Part shown: one piece after another, positions 24,882-38,100 of the stretch
How the letters are laid out: each line of letters starts with the position of its first letter
How positions within the stretch are numbered: position 1 is the stretch's first letter
Origin: CALABS01 sp050260775
GTDB lineage: Bacteria > Pseudomonadota > Alphaproteobacteria > Rhodospirillales > Magnetospirillaceae
Direction of reading: 5' to 3'
DNA length: 64,000 nucleotides
Assembly (NCBI GenBank): GCA_050260775.1
Contig: JBLNCP010000019.1
Location: 121,135 to 185,134 of the forward strand
Translations under genes and position numbers: made by a program
Notes under the pieces: generated by a model
What the model was told of the DNA's origin: nothing
Database searches by the model: none
The model's input: only the letters and a program-made list of their open reading frames with translations

Positions 24882-25346
24882 ATGGCCGCAACCGTCGTCA
24901 CCGTCGCTGAGACCCACGAAGGCCGCTACGTCCAGGCAGCGGTGGCCGGCGGCCACACGCTGAGGGTCGACGAGCCCCAGGCAGCCGGCGGCAACGATGC
25001 CGGCCCGACGCCCTACGATCTCCTGCTGGCGGCCCTGGGCAGCTGCACCTCGATGACGCTTCGGATGTACGCCGAGCGCAAGGGATGGAACCTGCGCCAC
25101 GTCGAGGTCCGCTTGCGCCAGGGGCGCATCCACGCCGAGGATTGCGCCGAGTGCGAAACCAAGACCGGCACCGTCCATCTGATCGTGCGCGACATCGTGC
25201 TCGAGGGCGATCTCGACGAGGAGCGGCGCCGGCGGCTGCTGGAGATCGCCGAGCGGTGTCCGGTGCATCGCACCCTGACCGGCGAGATCCGCATCGTGAC
25301 GGGTCTGGTGGGGAAGGTCATGCCGCCGGATGGCGGCGAGGAATAG
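24882..25346 (+). CDS. OsmC family peroxide-reductase-like protein
   Basis: The ATG at 24882 has CGGAGGA upstream. The 154-aa protein shows the OsmC core: GGNDAGPTPYDLLLAALGSC with Cys55, then a long helix TSMTLRMYAERKGW, and ERCPVHRTL with Cys126. These two cysteines form the peroxidatic and resolving pair in OsmC/Ohr proteins that reduce organic hydroperoxides. An extra CxxC-like pair (Cys88, Cys91 in DCAEC) is seen in this subgroup. The start regions of this gene and the NUDIX gene are 47 bases apart, so they share a short divergent promoter region. Confidence 0.88.
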   Translation: MAATVVTVAETHEGRYVQAAVAGGHTLRVDEPQAAGGNDAGPTPYDLLLAALGSCTSMTLRMYAERKGWNLRHVEVRLRQGRIHAEDCAECETKTGTVHLIVRDIVLEGDLDEERRRRLLEIAERCPVHRTLTGEIRIVTGLVGKVMPPDGGEE

Positions 25347-25360
25347 TCAGGGGGAATAAG

Positions 25361-26059
25361 TCAGGGCGCGCACACCATGCGGATGCCGACGTTGTAGCTT
25401 CCCTGGTTGGCGGCGTTGCGGGCGCGCGCGTCGGCGCGGGCGTTGGCGTGGAAATAGTACCACGAGCCCCCCTTGATCACCCGCTGCGAGCAATCCTTGC
25501 GGCCGCGCTCGGCCCAGCAGTCCGAGGTCCATTCCCACACATTGCCGTTCATGTCGTAGAGGCCGAACGGATTGGGCGGGAATGACCCGGCCGGCAGGGT
25601 GCCGTAGACCGGCGACGCGCCGCAATCGCGGCAATTGGCGAGTCCGGCCGCGGGATCGTCGCCCCACCAATAGGCGGTGCTGGTGCCGGCCCTGGCGGCG
25701 AATTCCCATTCGGCTTCGGTGGGCAGGCGGCACGCCTGGCCGCTCTTCCGCGAGAGCCAGGCGGCGTAGTCCTGGGCGTCGGCGTAGCTGACGTTGATCA
25801 CCGGACGGGTGCCGCGGCCCCAGCCGTGGTCGTCGCGCTCGGCCCGGCATGCCCCCTCGGCCGCGCAGGCCTCCCATTGGTCGAAGGTGATCTCGGTCCG
25901 GCTCATGCGGAAGGGGCGGGGGGCGGGAATGGCGACCATGGTCGGACAGGACGGGCAGCTGTGGTCCGCAGGCAGTTCGGCGCGGGCGAAACCGGTCAGG
26001 TTGGCCATGACTAAAAGTAGCGATAACCGGCGGGTCTTCCTCCGAAGAAATGCGCACAC
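25361..26059 (-). CDS. Exported SUMF1/formylglycine-generating-enzyme-like domain protein
   Basis: The 232-aa protein starts with a basic, hydrophobic signal-like segment (LSLLLVMANLTGFARA). The rest is one SUMF1 (C-type-lectin-like) domain: MSRTEITFDQWEAC, RPVINVSYADAQDYAAWLS, RLPTEAEWEFAARAG, NPFGLYDMNGNVWEWTSDCW, RVIKGGSWYYF and NVGIRMVCAP. True formylglycine-generating enzymes have two cysteines in the segment after GGSW; here that segment reads HANARADARARNAA, with none, so sulfatase activation is unlikely. Such domains often serve as binding or regulatory modules. It is divergent from the 5,953-codon gene, 105 bases apart. Confidence 0.85.
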   Translation of the reverse strand: MCAFLRRKTRRLSLLLVMANLTGFARAELPADHSCPSCPTMVAIPAPRPFRMSRTEITFDQWEACAAEGACRAERDDHGWGRGTRPVINVSYADAQDYAAWLSRKSGQACRLPTEAEWEFAARAGTSTAYWWGDDPAAGLANCRDCGASPVYGTLPAGSFPPNPFGLYDMNGNVWEWTSDCWAERGRKDCSQRVIKGGSWYYFHANARADARARNAANQGSYNVGIRMVCAP

Positions 26060-26076
26060 CTGGGGTCGTCCCTCGA

Positions 26077-26106
26077 TTGCCTTAATCGTCCCTCCACAGC
26101 TATATT
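26077..26106 (+). promoter_or_regulatory. Candidate promoter of the giant FecR/RTX gene
   Basis: TTGCCT at 26077-26082 and TATATT at 26101-26106 are 18 bases apart, in the 105-base divergent interval before the giant gene. The -10 hexamer matches the consensus at five of six positions. It is 59 bases before the start codon. Confidence 0.4.
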
Positions 26107-26164
26107 ACACCTAATTCGGAATCCGATAGCACATAGGGGCCGCAAGGTCCCTCGAGGGGGGTAA

Positions 26165-29100
26165 ATGGCCGCTGGCGATATCATCGGTCACGTCACGACG
26201 TTGACCGGCACGGCCGAGGTCAAGCATGCCGACGGGACGGCGTCCACTCTGGCCATGGGTGACGCCATCCGGAAGGATGATGTCGTCAGCACGGGCAAGC
26301 AGAGCACCGTCGGCCTCACCTTCGAGGACAAGACGACCTTCTCGCTGGGCTCGTCGGGGCGCATCGCCATCGACGACATGGTCTACGACCCGGTAGCCAA
26401 GACCGGCTTCGGCCAGATCAGCGTGCAGAAGGGCGCGGTGGCGTTCGTGTCGGGCGACCTGCCCAAGACCACCCCCGACGCCATGATCATCAAGACCCCG
26501 GCCATGAGCATCGGCATCCGCGGTACCGCCGGCGCCATCCGCGGCGCCTCGGTGGTGCTGCTGCCCGAGTCGGGCGGACGCGTCGGCGAACTGTCCGTGT
26601 CGGTGGGCGGACAGCACATGACCCTCAACCAGCCCGGCACCGCGCTGTCGGTCGGGCCGGGGGGCTCGGTCTCGACCTTCACCATGTCGACGACGCAGAT
26701 GCAGTCGTTCATGGGTGACGCCGGCCGCGGCCTGCCCCCCAATTCGCTGGGCGGCTCGCTGTCCCCGGCCACCGGTCAGGGCGACCACGACCTCCCGCAC
26801 GCGCCGCCGCCGACGCATCCCGAACAGCAGGGCGACAAGGGCTTCAATCCCGAGAAGGCCCTGATCCAGATGCAGGCGCTCAATCAGGCGCGCATGGTCC
26901 AGCAGGACATCATGCGGTTCGTCAAGCTGCTCGAGCAGCGCGTCAGCATCGCGCGGGAACAGTCCATCGAAGTTGCAACGACCAAGCTCCTGGCGATGAG
27001 TGTCGAGGAGAAGGCGGCGCTCGCCGATGTCACCCGCCTCGTTGAAGGCGAGGTGGACGACCTGGGCAACGTGGTGTTCCACGGCATGCGCGAGTATGCC
27101 GCCCTGGCCCACGACCTCCTGGCCCCGGCCCAGGCCGCCTTCCAGGCGGGGGATACCGCGACTCTGCACGCCTTGGCCCTCCAGGCGCGCGAATATTCCA
27201 ACATCATCAGCGTCGACCTCGACCCCAACACCGGCGGCATCGAGACGCCGCTCTACGTCCAGGCGCAGCAGGCCGCCCAGGGCTTCTACAGCGCCGTCAA
27301 GGAATTGGCGGTCGGCACCAGCCTCAAGCAGGCGGCGCTCGCGGTGGCCGCCAGCATCGAGGCGATGGAGCACCGGGTCGAACTGGCCGGACAATGGATC
27401 ACCGGCGAGGTCATCACCGCCCGCATCGACGCGGAAGCGGCGGCGGCGCTGTCGGACGAGGACCTCGCCACCAAGCAGGACGCTGCGGCTGCCGCCGCGG
27501 CTGCCGAGACCCAGGCGCGCCAGAATGCGGTCAAGCCCGTGGCCGCCTATGCGGCTGCCGTCGCCGAGCGCGACGTCCGTCTGTATGCCGTCGGCGAGGA
27601 GCGGCTGGCGCTGGCCAAGCTGGTGGTCGACTACGTCGATCAGCACAAGGACTCCGCCCATGCCAGCGACTGGTTCGGCATCACCGACGATCTGATCACG
27701 AAGGTCGATGCGTTCAAGGCGGCTTTGGCTCTGGACGGCCACGGCACCCAGGTGGCAGCGCTCCTCGACGAGACCGGCTCGCACGCCGTCTACGACGCCT
27801 ATGTCGATCTCATCCAGGGCGATTACGACTCGGTCACCGCCGGCACGCAAAGCCTGCACGACAACCCCGTCACCTCTGCCATCAAGGCGTGGGTCGAGGC
27901 GGTGGACCAGGGCTGGCAGTCCTACCAGGACGCGGCGGCCTCCGCCGATGAAGCCAAGGTCGCCAACGATGCGGCCATGGAGTTGGTGGACAGCGCCCAT
28001 GCGGTGTCGGTGCAGGCCTCGCTCGACTACGTCACCGCCCAGGATGTCGCCGCCACCAACAGCGCCATGGCGGTGGCCGCCGAATTCGCTGAGATCGTTT
28101 CGGTGACGGCGGCGCAGGATGCCATCAACGAGAACATGGCCAATGCCCTCGCCAGCATCGACGAGGACATCGGCAACGCGACCACCGCGCATACCGCCAC
28201 CTACGACGTCACGGTGGCCGCCGACGCGGCCACTAAGGCGCTGGCGGCGGCCAACGTCAAGGACACCGACAGTGCCGCCACCATTCATGGTGCCTGGGAG
28301 AAGCTGCAGGACCTAAAGTTTGCGGCGCAGAATGCCCTTGCCGACCTGTACGATCCGAACGATGCCTCGGCCGGCCGACTGGGTGAGGTCAACGCCGCGG
28401 TGGCCGATGCCTTGGCCGCCTACAACCTGGCCACGACGCTGCCGCCCAACTTCGACCAGGCCTCGACCGCCGCTCAGAACATCGCCCTACAGGAAATCGA
28501 CAAGGCCAAGGCGGATTACGCCAACGCCCTGGCCAAGCAGGCGCAGGTGCAGCAGGACGTCGACGTCGTCCAGAGCTATGTGAACCAGATCCTGCAGGCC
28601 GAGGCCAAGGTCAACGCCCTTTATGCCTTCGCCACGGCCGAACAGCAGCACGAACTGGCGGCGATCCAGCAGGCGGCGACCACGGCCGCCGACAGCTGCA
28701 ACGACCCGGCGACGGGTTCCGCCCGGAAGGCGAGCGACGCGCTGGCGGCGGCCATGGCCGCGCGTGACCTCGTCGACGGCAACGGGGCGGGCGACGTGGT
28801 GGGCAATCTGCGGATCCGCGTCGGCTTCCGCGAGAACGGCGCCGAGACCCGCGGCACCGCTGACGAGGCGCTGTCGAGCATGAACTCGACCTGGGCGTCG
28901 TCCAAGACGCTGCTCGGCGGGCTGACCAACAGCACGGGGGACGCTACCGTCGGGGCGAAGATCGCGGCGGCGCAGGCTGCCCTGACCGCCGCATCGACAA
29001 GTCTCGGGACTCTCCAGACGCTGGTCGACAACACCGACACCCAGATCGCCGATGCCCTGACGGCGATCGCGCTGCCGACCAGGAACGACACGCTTTACAG

Positions 29101-32100
29101 CACCAACACCATTTACAGGCAGCTGTGGGATGTGGCTGAGGCGGTGCGGTCCGCCGATGCCCAGGCGACCACCGCCTCGGACCAGGCTCAGATCGCCAGC
29201 CAAAAGGCCGCCGACGCCAACGCTGCCGTTGACGTCGATACGGCCAAGGCGCTGATGCTGGAAGCCGTCGCCGCCGCCAAGGACGCCGCCAAGGCGGCCG
29301 CCCTGGCCTCGGATCAGGCGGCCAAGGCCACCGCGGCCGTCCAGCAGATCGGCCAGACCCAAAGCGACATCGACAAGAACATGGCCGACGCGGCGGCCAA
29401 GATGAAGTCCTTCGTCGAGGCCGTGGCCTGGGCCCGGGCCGACGCCACCGCCGCCACCGCCGTCGCCGACGCGAGCAAGGCCGTCGATCTGGCCAACAGC
29501 ACCGCCGATGCGGTCGGCATGAAGGCGGCCATCGACAAGGCCGATGCCGACCTGTCGGCCAGCACCAGCAAGCTGTCGCTGCTGACCGCGCTCTACAATA
29601 CCTGGACGGCCAGCGGCAACTCCGTCGACAGCGATGCCTGGGCGGTGATCAACGACGCCAACACCCGCGCCCAGGCCGCCTTCGACCAGTTGCACGCCGC
29701 GGGCGGCTACAAGGCCAAGACCGCCGACGCCTTGACCCAGGCGACCGCCAAGCTGGCCGAGGCTCAGGTCCAATTGAAGGCCGCCCTGAAGGCCACCACG
29801 CTCGCCGAGGCGTCGGAAGCCTCGGCCCAGGCCCAGAAGCTCACCAGCGAGGTCCAGGGCCTCGCCGACACCATCAAGAATTATTACCAGGCGGTGGCCG
29901 GCTCGGCCGGAAAGGCCACGGGTGTGGTCGACATCATCAACACAGCCTATACCAACGCCCTGGAAGCCTCCGCCCGCCTGAACCTCAAGGGCATGGCCGC
30001 CGAGGCGGTGGCGTCGCTCGACACCGTCAACGCCAAACTCGCCGCCCTGGCGGCCTGCGTCGCCGACGCCAAGGCGCAGGCCTCCGCGGTCACCAACGCG
30101 GCCCTGAACGATCCGACCCACCAGACGAACTACCAGGCTCTGGTGACCGCGGCGCAGCAGGATTATCAGAGGGTCTCCGGCACGCTGGGCACCGATCTCG
30201 CCGACGCCCAGGCGGCGGCCAAGGCGGCGTCCGACAAGCTGACGGTTGCGAAAGCCTATTTCGCAAGCCTGCCGGCGTCTGCCCAGACCACGGCGGTCAA
30301 CGATTACCTCGCCCGCGTGCAGAAGGCCTCCGACGACGCCCAGGCGGCCCTGAAGCTGATCGAGGGCTACAAGGCCGAGGCATCGAGCGCCTACAACGCC
30401 GCCAACAAGGCCTACACCGATTGGGGCAATGCGGTGAACACCGCCATCGCCAAGGCCACCGCCGACGCCAAGGACGCCCTCACCCTCGCCAAGACCGCGC
30501 AGAGCCACGTCACCACCGCGATGGATGACGCCTCCAAGCTGGTCTCCTCGATCCACAGCCTGGCGAGCTCCGGGTTCACCAGCAACATCTCCGACGCCAC
30601 GCTGATCAACCTGGCCGGCAGCGCCGCCAACCTCAGCAGCCTGGCCGACGCGGCGCTGGCCAACTACAGCACGGTCTCCTCCGTCGTTGCCAACGACATC
30701 GCCCACGTCAACGCCGACATCACCGCCATTTCGCTCGCCAACGGCAGCCATGACGCGGCGACCGCCGTCAATGCCGCCAAGGACGCCAAGGACAACGCCG
30801 CCCTCGCCAACATCCACGCCGGCGCGGTGGACGGCCTCAAGTCGACGCTGAACGACCAGTTGCAGGCGCTGCAGAACCTGCAGACCCAGTACAAGGCGCG
30901 CATCACCGTCCTGACCAGCGATACCGTCCTGCTCGGCACCGCCAACGCCGAGGCGCTGGTCAGCTACGAGGGCAACGACACCCTGACCGGTGCGGGCGGC
31001 GCCGACACGCTGACCGGCGGCAACGGCAGCGACATCTTCCGCTACACCGCCGCCGACCAGTCGACCGCCGCCAACACCGACACCATCACCGATTTCAAGC
31101 GCGGCACCGACAAGATCAACCTGGCCGGCGCGGCCGGCTACAAGCGGGCGTTGTATGCTTGGGCCGGCAGCCTCAGTGCCACCGTTGCCGCCGTCACCAA
31201 CGACACCTCGGTGGCGAACGCGGCCGTGTTCTTCACCGACGGCACCGACGGCTGGCTGCTGGTCAAGGGCAACGGCAGCGGCGTCACCGGCTACGACGGC
31301 ACCCTGATCAAGCTGGCGAACGTCAGCACCCCGCTCGCCACCACCGATTTCGCCGGCGGCGTCACCAAGACGGTGCAGGCGGTGGGCACCATTTCGCTGG
31401 CGCTGGAAGGCGGCGACGGCGTGCTGGGCGGTGCCGGCAACGATTCCCTCACCTTGCTCACGGTCGCCAACGGCGACGTGGCGATCGACCTTGGCAATGG
31501 ATCGGACCTGCTGACCCTGGCCGGCGGCAACAACACCATCGCCGTCGCCAATGCGGAGACCATCATCGGCGGTGCGGGTGCTGACAGGGTGACCCTGACC
31601 GCGGCCATGGTTGGCACTGTCGATCTCGGCAACGGCTCCGACCTGCTGACGCTGGCCAATGCCGACAACGCGGTGGCCGTCGCCAACGTCGAGACCATCA
31701 TCGGCGGCGGCGGCAACGACGCCGTCACCCTGCTCGGCGGCCTGGTGGGCGGCACCATCGACCTCGGGGCCGGAAACGATTCGCTGGTCCTGGCGAACAC
31801 CACCAACTCGGTGACCCTCGCCAATGTGGAGACCGTGATCGGCGGCACCGGCAACGACACGGTGATCCTGGCCTGCGGCACCGCCTCCGTCGATCTCGGG
31901 AACGGCACCGACGCGCTGGTGTTGGGCAACGGCGGCGGCAGCGTCACCGTCGCCAATGTCGAGAGCATCGTGGGCGGGGCTGGCAACGACTCCGTGACGC
32001 TGACATCCGCGGTGGCCAACGGCAGCTTCGATTTCAAGGACGGCCTCGACCGCCTGATCCTCGCCAACGGCGACAATTCGGTGGCGGTCAGCAACATCGA

Positions 32101-35100
32101 GGCCGTGACGGGCGGCACCGGCAACGACTCGATCACCTTCGCCACGGCGGTCAGCAACGGGGCCGTCGATCTCGGCGCCGGCATCGACGTGGTGCGGCTG
32201 GCCAACGGCACCAACACCGTCACCATCGCCAACGCCGAGACCATCCTCGGTGGGGCCGGCAACGATACCGTGACCCTGGGCGCCAACGCCGCCGCGTTGG
32301 TGGACCTTGGCGCGGGAGTGGACCGGCTGGTCCTTGGCTCCGGCAACAACGACCTGTCGGTCATCAACGTCGAGACGATCATCGGCGGCGCCGGCAACGA
32401 CCGCATCACCCTGATGTCGGCCCAGGCCGGGGCCACCCTCGACCTGGGCGCCGGCAACGACGCGCTGGTGCTCGCCAACGCCACCAATGTCGTCACGGTC
32501 AGCAACATCGAGACCGTGGTGGGTGGTTCGGGCAACGACACCGTCATCCTGGTGGGAGGAAGCGGCAGCGTCGATCTCGGCGGCGGCCTCGACACGCTGG
32601 TCCTCGGCAATGGCAGCAACACCGTCACCGTCACCAACGTCGAGAACATCACCGCGGGTGCCGGCAACGATACCGTCGTGCTGACGACCACGGTTTCCAA
32701 CGGCAGTTTCGACTTCAGCGACGGCGCCGACCGCTTGGTCCTGGCCAATGGCGACAACAGCGTGATGGTCGCCAACATCGAGACCGTGACCGGTGCCGGC
32801 GGCAACGACATGGTTCAAATGGCGACCGCGGTGGCCAATGGCGCCGTCGATCTCGGCTCCGGGGTCGACTGGTTGCAGCTGGCCAACGGCACCAACACCC
32901 TCACGGTAACCAACGTCGAGTACCTCGCCGGCGGCAGCGGCAACGACACGGTCACCCTGGGCGCCAATGCGGTCGGCTCCATCGATCTGGGCGCCGGCAG
33001 CGACCGCCTGATCCTTGGCCTCGGCAACAACGACCTCACCCTCGCCAACGTCGAGACGGTCACGGGCGGTGCCGGCAACGACCGCATCACCATGAAGGGG
33101 GCACTGACCTCCGCCACCCTCGACCTGGGCGCCGGTAACGATGTCCTGGTGTTGGCCAACACGCCCAACACCCTGACGGCGTCCAACATCGAGACCATCA
33201 TCGGCGGCAGCGGCAACGATGTCGTGACGATGGTCGGAGGGGCGGGGACGATCGACCTCGGCGCCGGCACGGACTCGCTGATCCTTGGCAATGGCAGCAA
33301 TACCGTCACGGTCACCAACGTCGAGAACATCACGGCGGCATCCGGCAACGACACCGTCACGCTGACCACCACCGTCGCCAACGGCAGCTTCGATTTCAAA
33401 GCCGGCTCCGACCGCCTGATCCTGGCCAATGGCGACAACATTGTCACCGTCGCCAATATCGAGACGGTCACCGGCGGCGCCGGCAACGACACGATCACCT
33501 TCGCCGCCGCGGCGTCGGCCTCCGTCGAGGGCGGTGATGGACTCGACGTGGTGAAGCTCGCCTCTGGCTCCAACACGCTGGTGGTGAGCAACGTCGAGCA
33601 GATCATCGGCGGCACCGGCAACGATGCCGTGACCCTGGCGACGGAATTCACCGGTACGGTCAGCAACGTCGAGACCCTGACGGCAGGGGCGGGCAACGAC
33701 CACGTCACCCTGACCTCCGCGATTGCCAACGGGGTGATCGACCTGGGGGCGGGGGCCGACGTCCTGCAGCTGGCCAACGCCACCAATTCCGTCACGGTGA
33801 GCAACGCCGAAATCATCACCGGCGGCGGCGGCAACGACACCGTCACCCTCGGCGCGGCGGTGACCGGAGCCGTCATCGACCTGGGCGCCGGCATCGACAA
33901 GCTGACGCTGGCCAACGGTGGCAACCAGTTGCTGGCGATCGGGGTGGAACGGATTGTCGGCGGCCTGGGCAACGACATGGTCGCGCTGGGCGACGCCCTG
34001 GTTAACGGCAACATCGACCTGGGCAACGGCACCGATGCGCTCGCCTTGGCCTGCGGGACCAACGTGCTGACGGTCACCAACGTCGAGTCGATCCTGGGCA
34101 ACGACGGCGCGGACACCATCACCCTCGGGACCCCGCAGTCCAACGTGTCGATCGATCTCGGGAATGGCAACGACACCCTCACCCTGGCGGACGGCTCCAA
34201 CACCGTCGTCCTGGCCAACGTCGAGACCGTCCTCGGTGGCAGCGGCAACGACACGGTGTACCTGGCTCCCGGTGCCGCCTGCGTCACCATCGACCTCAAG
34301 GGCGGCAGCGATACCGTCCGGCTGTCGGGCGGCGACAACCTGGTGAGCCTCACCAACGTCGAGACCGTATTCGGCGGTGCCGGCAACGACACCGTCCTGT
34401 TGTCCTCGGGCACCGGCACCGTCGCCCTCGGCGCCGGTTGGGACACGCTGGTCCTCGGCAACGGCACCAATGTCGTGACGGTATCCAATGTGGAGGTGCT
34501 GATCGCCGGCGCCGGCAACGACGCGGTCACGCTGGCGTGCACGGTGTCGGGAGACCTGATCGACCTGGGCGCCGGCACCGACCAGCTCATCCTCGCCAAT
34601 GGCGCCAATCTGGTGCAGACCCGGGGCGTGGAAACGATCACCGGCGGGTCCGGCAACGACACCGTCTATGTCGCCGATTCCCTGGTCAACGGCAGGGTCG
34701 ATCTCGGCCAGGGCGGCGGCGACACCCTGGTGCTGGCGAATACCGGCGGTTCGTCTCTGACGGTCGCCAATACCGAGTGGATCATCGGCAACGACGGCGA
34801 CGACGCCATCACCTTGGCCGGCGCCCAGTCGGGAAACATCGATCTCGGGTGCGGCAACGACGTCCTGAACCTGGCCAACGGCACCAACACCCTTTCGGTC
34901 GGCAACGTCGAGACCATCATGGGTGGAACCGGCAACGACGGCGTGACCCTGACCGCCACCCTCTATGGCGGAACGATCGACCTCAAGGCCGGCATCGACA
35001 CCCTGACCCTCGCCACTGGCGACAACCTGGTGACAATCGCCAACGTCGAGAGCGTGATCGGCGCGGGTGGGAACGACACCGTTATCGAGGCTGGGGCCAA

Positions 35101-38100
35101 CGCGACCGGAACCGTCGATCTCGGCGACGGCAGCGACACCCTGATCCTGGGTCCGGGCGGCAGCACCCTCACCGTGGCTCATGTGGAGACGGTGATCGGC
35201 GGGGCCGGCAACGACGTCATCACGATTTCCGGCACCCAGTTGCCGGTGCTGCTGGATCTGGGAGCCGGCCAGGATACCGTGATCGTCAATGCCTGCGCCG
35301 CCTCGGTGGCCGATCTGGCCGGCCAGATGCAGCTGGCCAACGTGGAAACCATCCGCTTCACGGACGGCAATTACGCGGTTGCGACCCTCAACGGCACCGC
35401 TGCGAGCGAAATCGTTTTCGGCACCCAGGGCGACGACACGCTGGTCAGCGGCGGTGGCGCCGACCTCATGCTCGGCGGCGCCGGCAACGACGTCTATTCA
35501 GTGTCGGTCGCCAACAAGTTGGCCCTGACCATCGCCGACAGCACCGGCGTGGACACCATCAACCTGGCCGGCGGCCAGGATTACCTGCTGTCCGGCATCA
35601 GCAGGGTTGGCGACGACCTGGTCATCAAGAACACCAACGGCGGCCAGATCGTCATCAAGCACCAGTACTCCGGCGACGGGGTCGAGTACCTCAGCTTCGA
35701 CGGCAAGGACGGGGTGAACCTCTCCACCGCGACCTCCGGCAGCATCATCGTCGGAACGGCCGGGGACGACCTGATCGTCGGCACCGCGGCGGCCGAAACC
35801 CTGGTCGGCAATGGCGGCGAGGACGTCTTCTTTGGCGGTGGCGGCGCCGACACCTTCGTCGGCTCCAACACCCGGACGTCGTGGGGCAGCATCGAAGGCG
35901 GCACCGTCGCGTTCCTGGGAACGACCGACAAGCTGATCGCCAACCTGTCGGCAGATGGCATTGAGGCCCTGGTCAGTGGCACCTCCGGAACGGTGACCCA
36001 GGTTCTGGCCAACGGGGCAACCGTCACGTCGACGCTGATCAACATCACCGAAATCGACGGCGGCTCCGGCGCCGACACTTTCATCGGCGGCCAGGGGCAC
36101 TTCTACTTCTCCGGCGGTGCCGGCAACGACAAGATCGTCGGCGACCCCGAGTGGTCGGGCGTCACCGCCGGCTATTGGAATTCGCCGCAGGGCGTGAAGG
36201 TCAACCTGACCGACGGCAACCTGTCGCTCGGCGGGACTAATGTCGCCAAGCACTCGGCGTTGGACGGTTTCGGCAGCACCGATAGCCTCGTCGACGTCCA
36301 CAACGTCGAGGGCTCCCAGTTCGCCGACATCATCCAGGGTGGCAACGACAGCAATTACCTGGACGGCGGTGCCGGCAAGGACACGCTGATCGGCGGTGGC
36401 GGCTGCGACGTGCTGACGGTCGGCATCAATGACTACGACGTCGCGGACGGTGGCGAGGGCTACGACGCCCTCCGGATCGACACCGGTGAACATTCGGACG
36501 CCAATACGGCCACCTTCGCCCGTCTGTTCGACGTGGCGCGCAATGTCACCAATATCGAGTCCATCGACCTGGGCGGCGATGGAGCCATGACCCTGGTGGT
36601 GCGCCCGGACGACATCCGGCAGATGGGCGGCACCATCAACATCTGGGGCGATGACTGCGACAACCTGATCCTCGACGGCGCCTGGAGCGTCATCAGCCGA
36701 TCGGAGTACGGCACCGTCCTCACCAGCGGCGGCGCCACCATCAACCTCAGCGGTTCAGTCCAGGCCTCGCTGTGGGCCACCCCCGGCAACCTGACCTGCC
36801 TCAACGGCGCCATCCTCGGCGGATCCATGTACGCGGTGCATACGCTGACGGCGCTGCCGGCCGGCGGGGCGCTGTTCGTCGACGGCGTCCAGTTGAACAT
36901 CGGCGACACCTTCAGCCAGCAGCAGGTCGACCAGGGCCGGGTCTTCTACAGCCAGTCGGGCCTCAGCGGCTCGTCCAGCTTCACGGTCGACAGCCAGACC
37001 ATCGCGGTGCACGAACTCCCCGGCGTGTCGGCATCGGCGCCCGTAACCACCGTCACCGCCGGCCCGCTCGATTACAGCGAGGCCTACACCCATCTGCAGG
37101 TCCTGGCCGGCGCGTCGGTCAAGGACGCCGATTCCGCCGATTTCGCGGGCGGCCGCCTGGTGCTGTCGCTGTCGAATTCGTACTCCGGCGAGACGCTCAC
37201 CATCGCCAGCGGCAGCGCCGCGGCCACCAGCATCACCCTGTCCGGAACCTCGGTGAAATGGGGTTCCACCGTCATCGGCACGGTCAGCGGCGGAACCGAC
37301 CAGCAGCCGCTGGTGATCGCCCTCAACGCGGCGGCGACTCCGGCGCGGGTCAGCGACCTGCTCAAGGCGGTGGTCTACGAGCACGACACCGACATCCTGA
37401 TTTCCGGCACCCGGGTGCTCCAGGTCGAACTCACCGATGGCGACGGCAGCGCCATGCCCACCCTGACCCGGCTGATCGCCGTGCACGGCGAGAGCCCGCC
37501 GGTCCTCACGGCGCAGACCGATCTGGGCGGGATCGACGAGGACAATTCGATCACCTTCACGGCGGACCAACTGCTGGCCAATGCGTCCGATCCCGAGGGC
37601 GGCCCCGTCTCCCTGGTGTCGGTGAACAGCCCGCACGGCTACGTGGTCGACAACCACGACGGGACGTACACCTTCCAGCCCTCCCTGAATTTCAATGGAG
37701 ACGCCCAGATCACCTATCTGGTCGGTGATCAGACCGGTCTGGTCACCAGCGCGTCCGCGGTGGTGCACATCGCCGCCATCGACGATCCCACCGTCGTCTC
37801 GCCGGTCACGCTGCCGCAGACCGGGGCCAACCAGCCCATCATCCTGACGCAGAATGAATTGCTGGGCGATTCCTTCGACCCCGACAACGCCCTTCACGTC
37901 GCCAATCTCACCGTCGACCAAGGCACGGTGACCGACAACGGCGATGGGACGTACACCTTCACCCCGGCGGCCGGGGTGTGGGACAGCGTGGCGACCTTCA
38001 CCTTCGACGTGGTGACCGATGCCGGGGAGTCCCTGTCGACCCAAGGGTATCTCTACGTCAACCCACCGATTGCCCCGACCGCGGATGCGGTGAGCCATCA

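Noticed and set aside
25361..26059. Active formylglycine-generating enzyme, or a diversity-generating retroelement target protein
   Set aside because: The catalytic cysteines are missing, and no reverse transcriptase, template repeat or second copy of the 3' end is seen nearby.
28487..35182. Long minus-strand open frame opposite the giant gene
   Set aside because: Repetition and high third-position GC remove stop codons on the other strand. The Val/Ala/Gly/Asp-rich translation has no family and no start signal.
31470..35370. CRISPR array or satellite DNA because of regular 132-138-base periodicity
   Set aside because: Units keep reading frame, encode coherent beta-roll motifs, differ at synonymous sites and contain no unique spacers.
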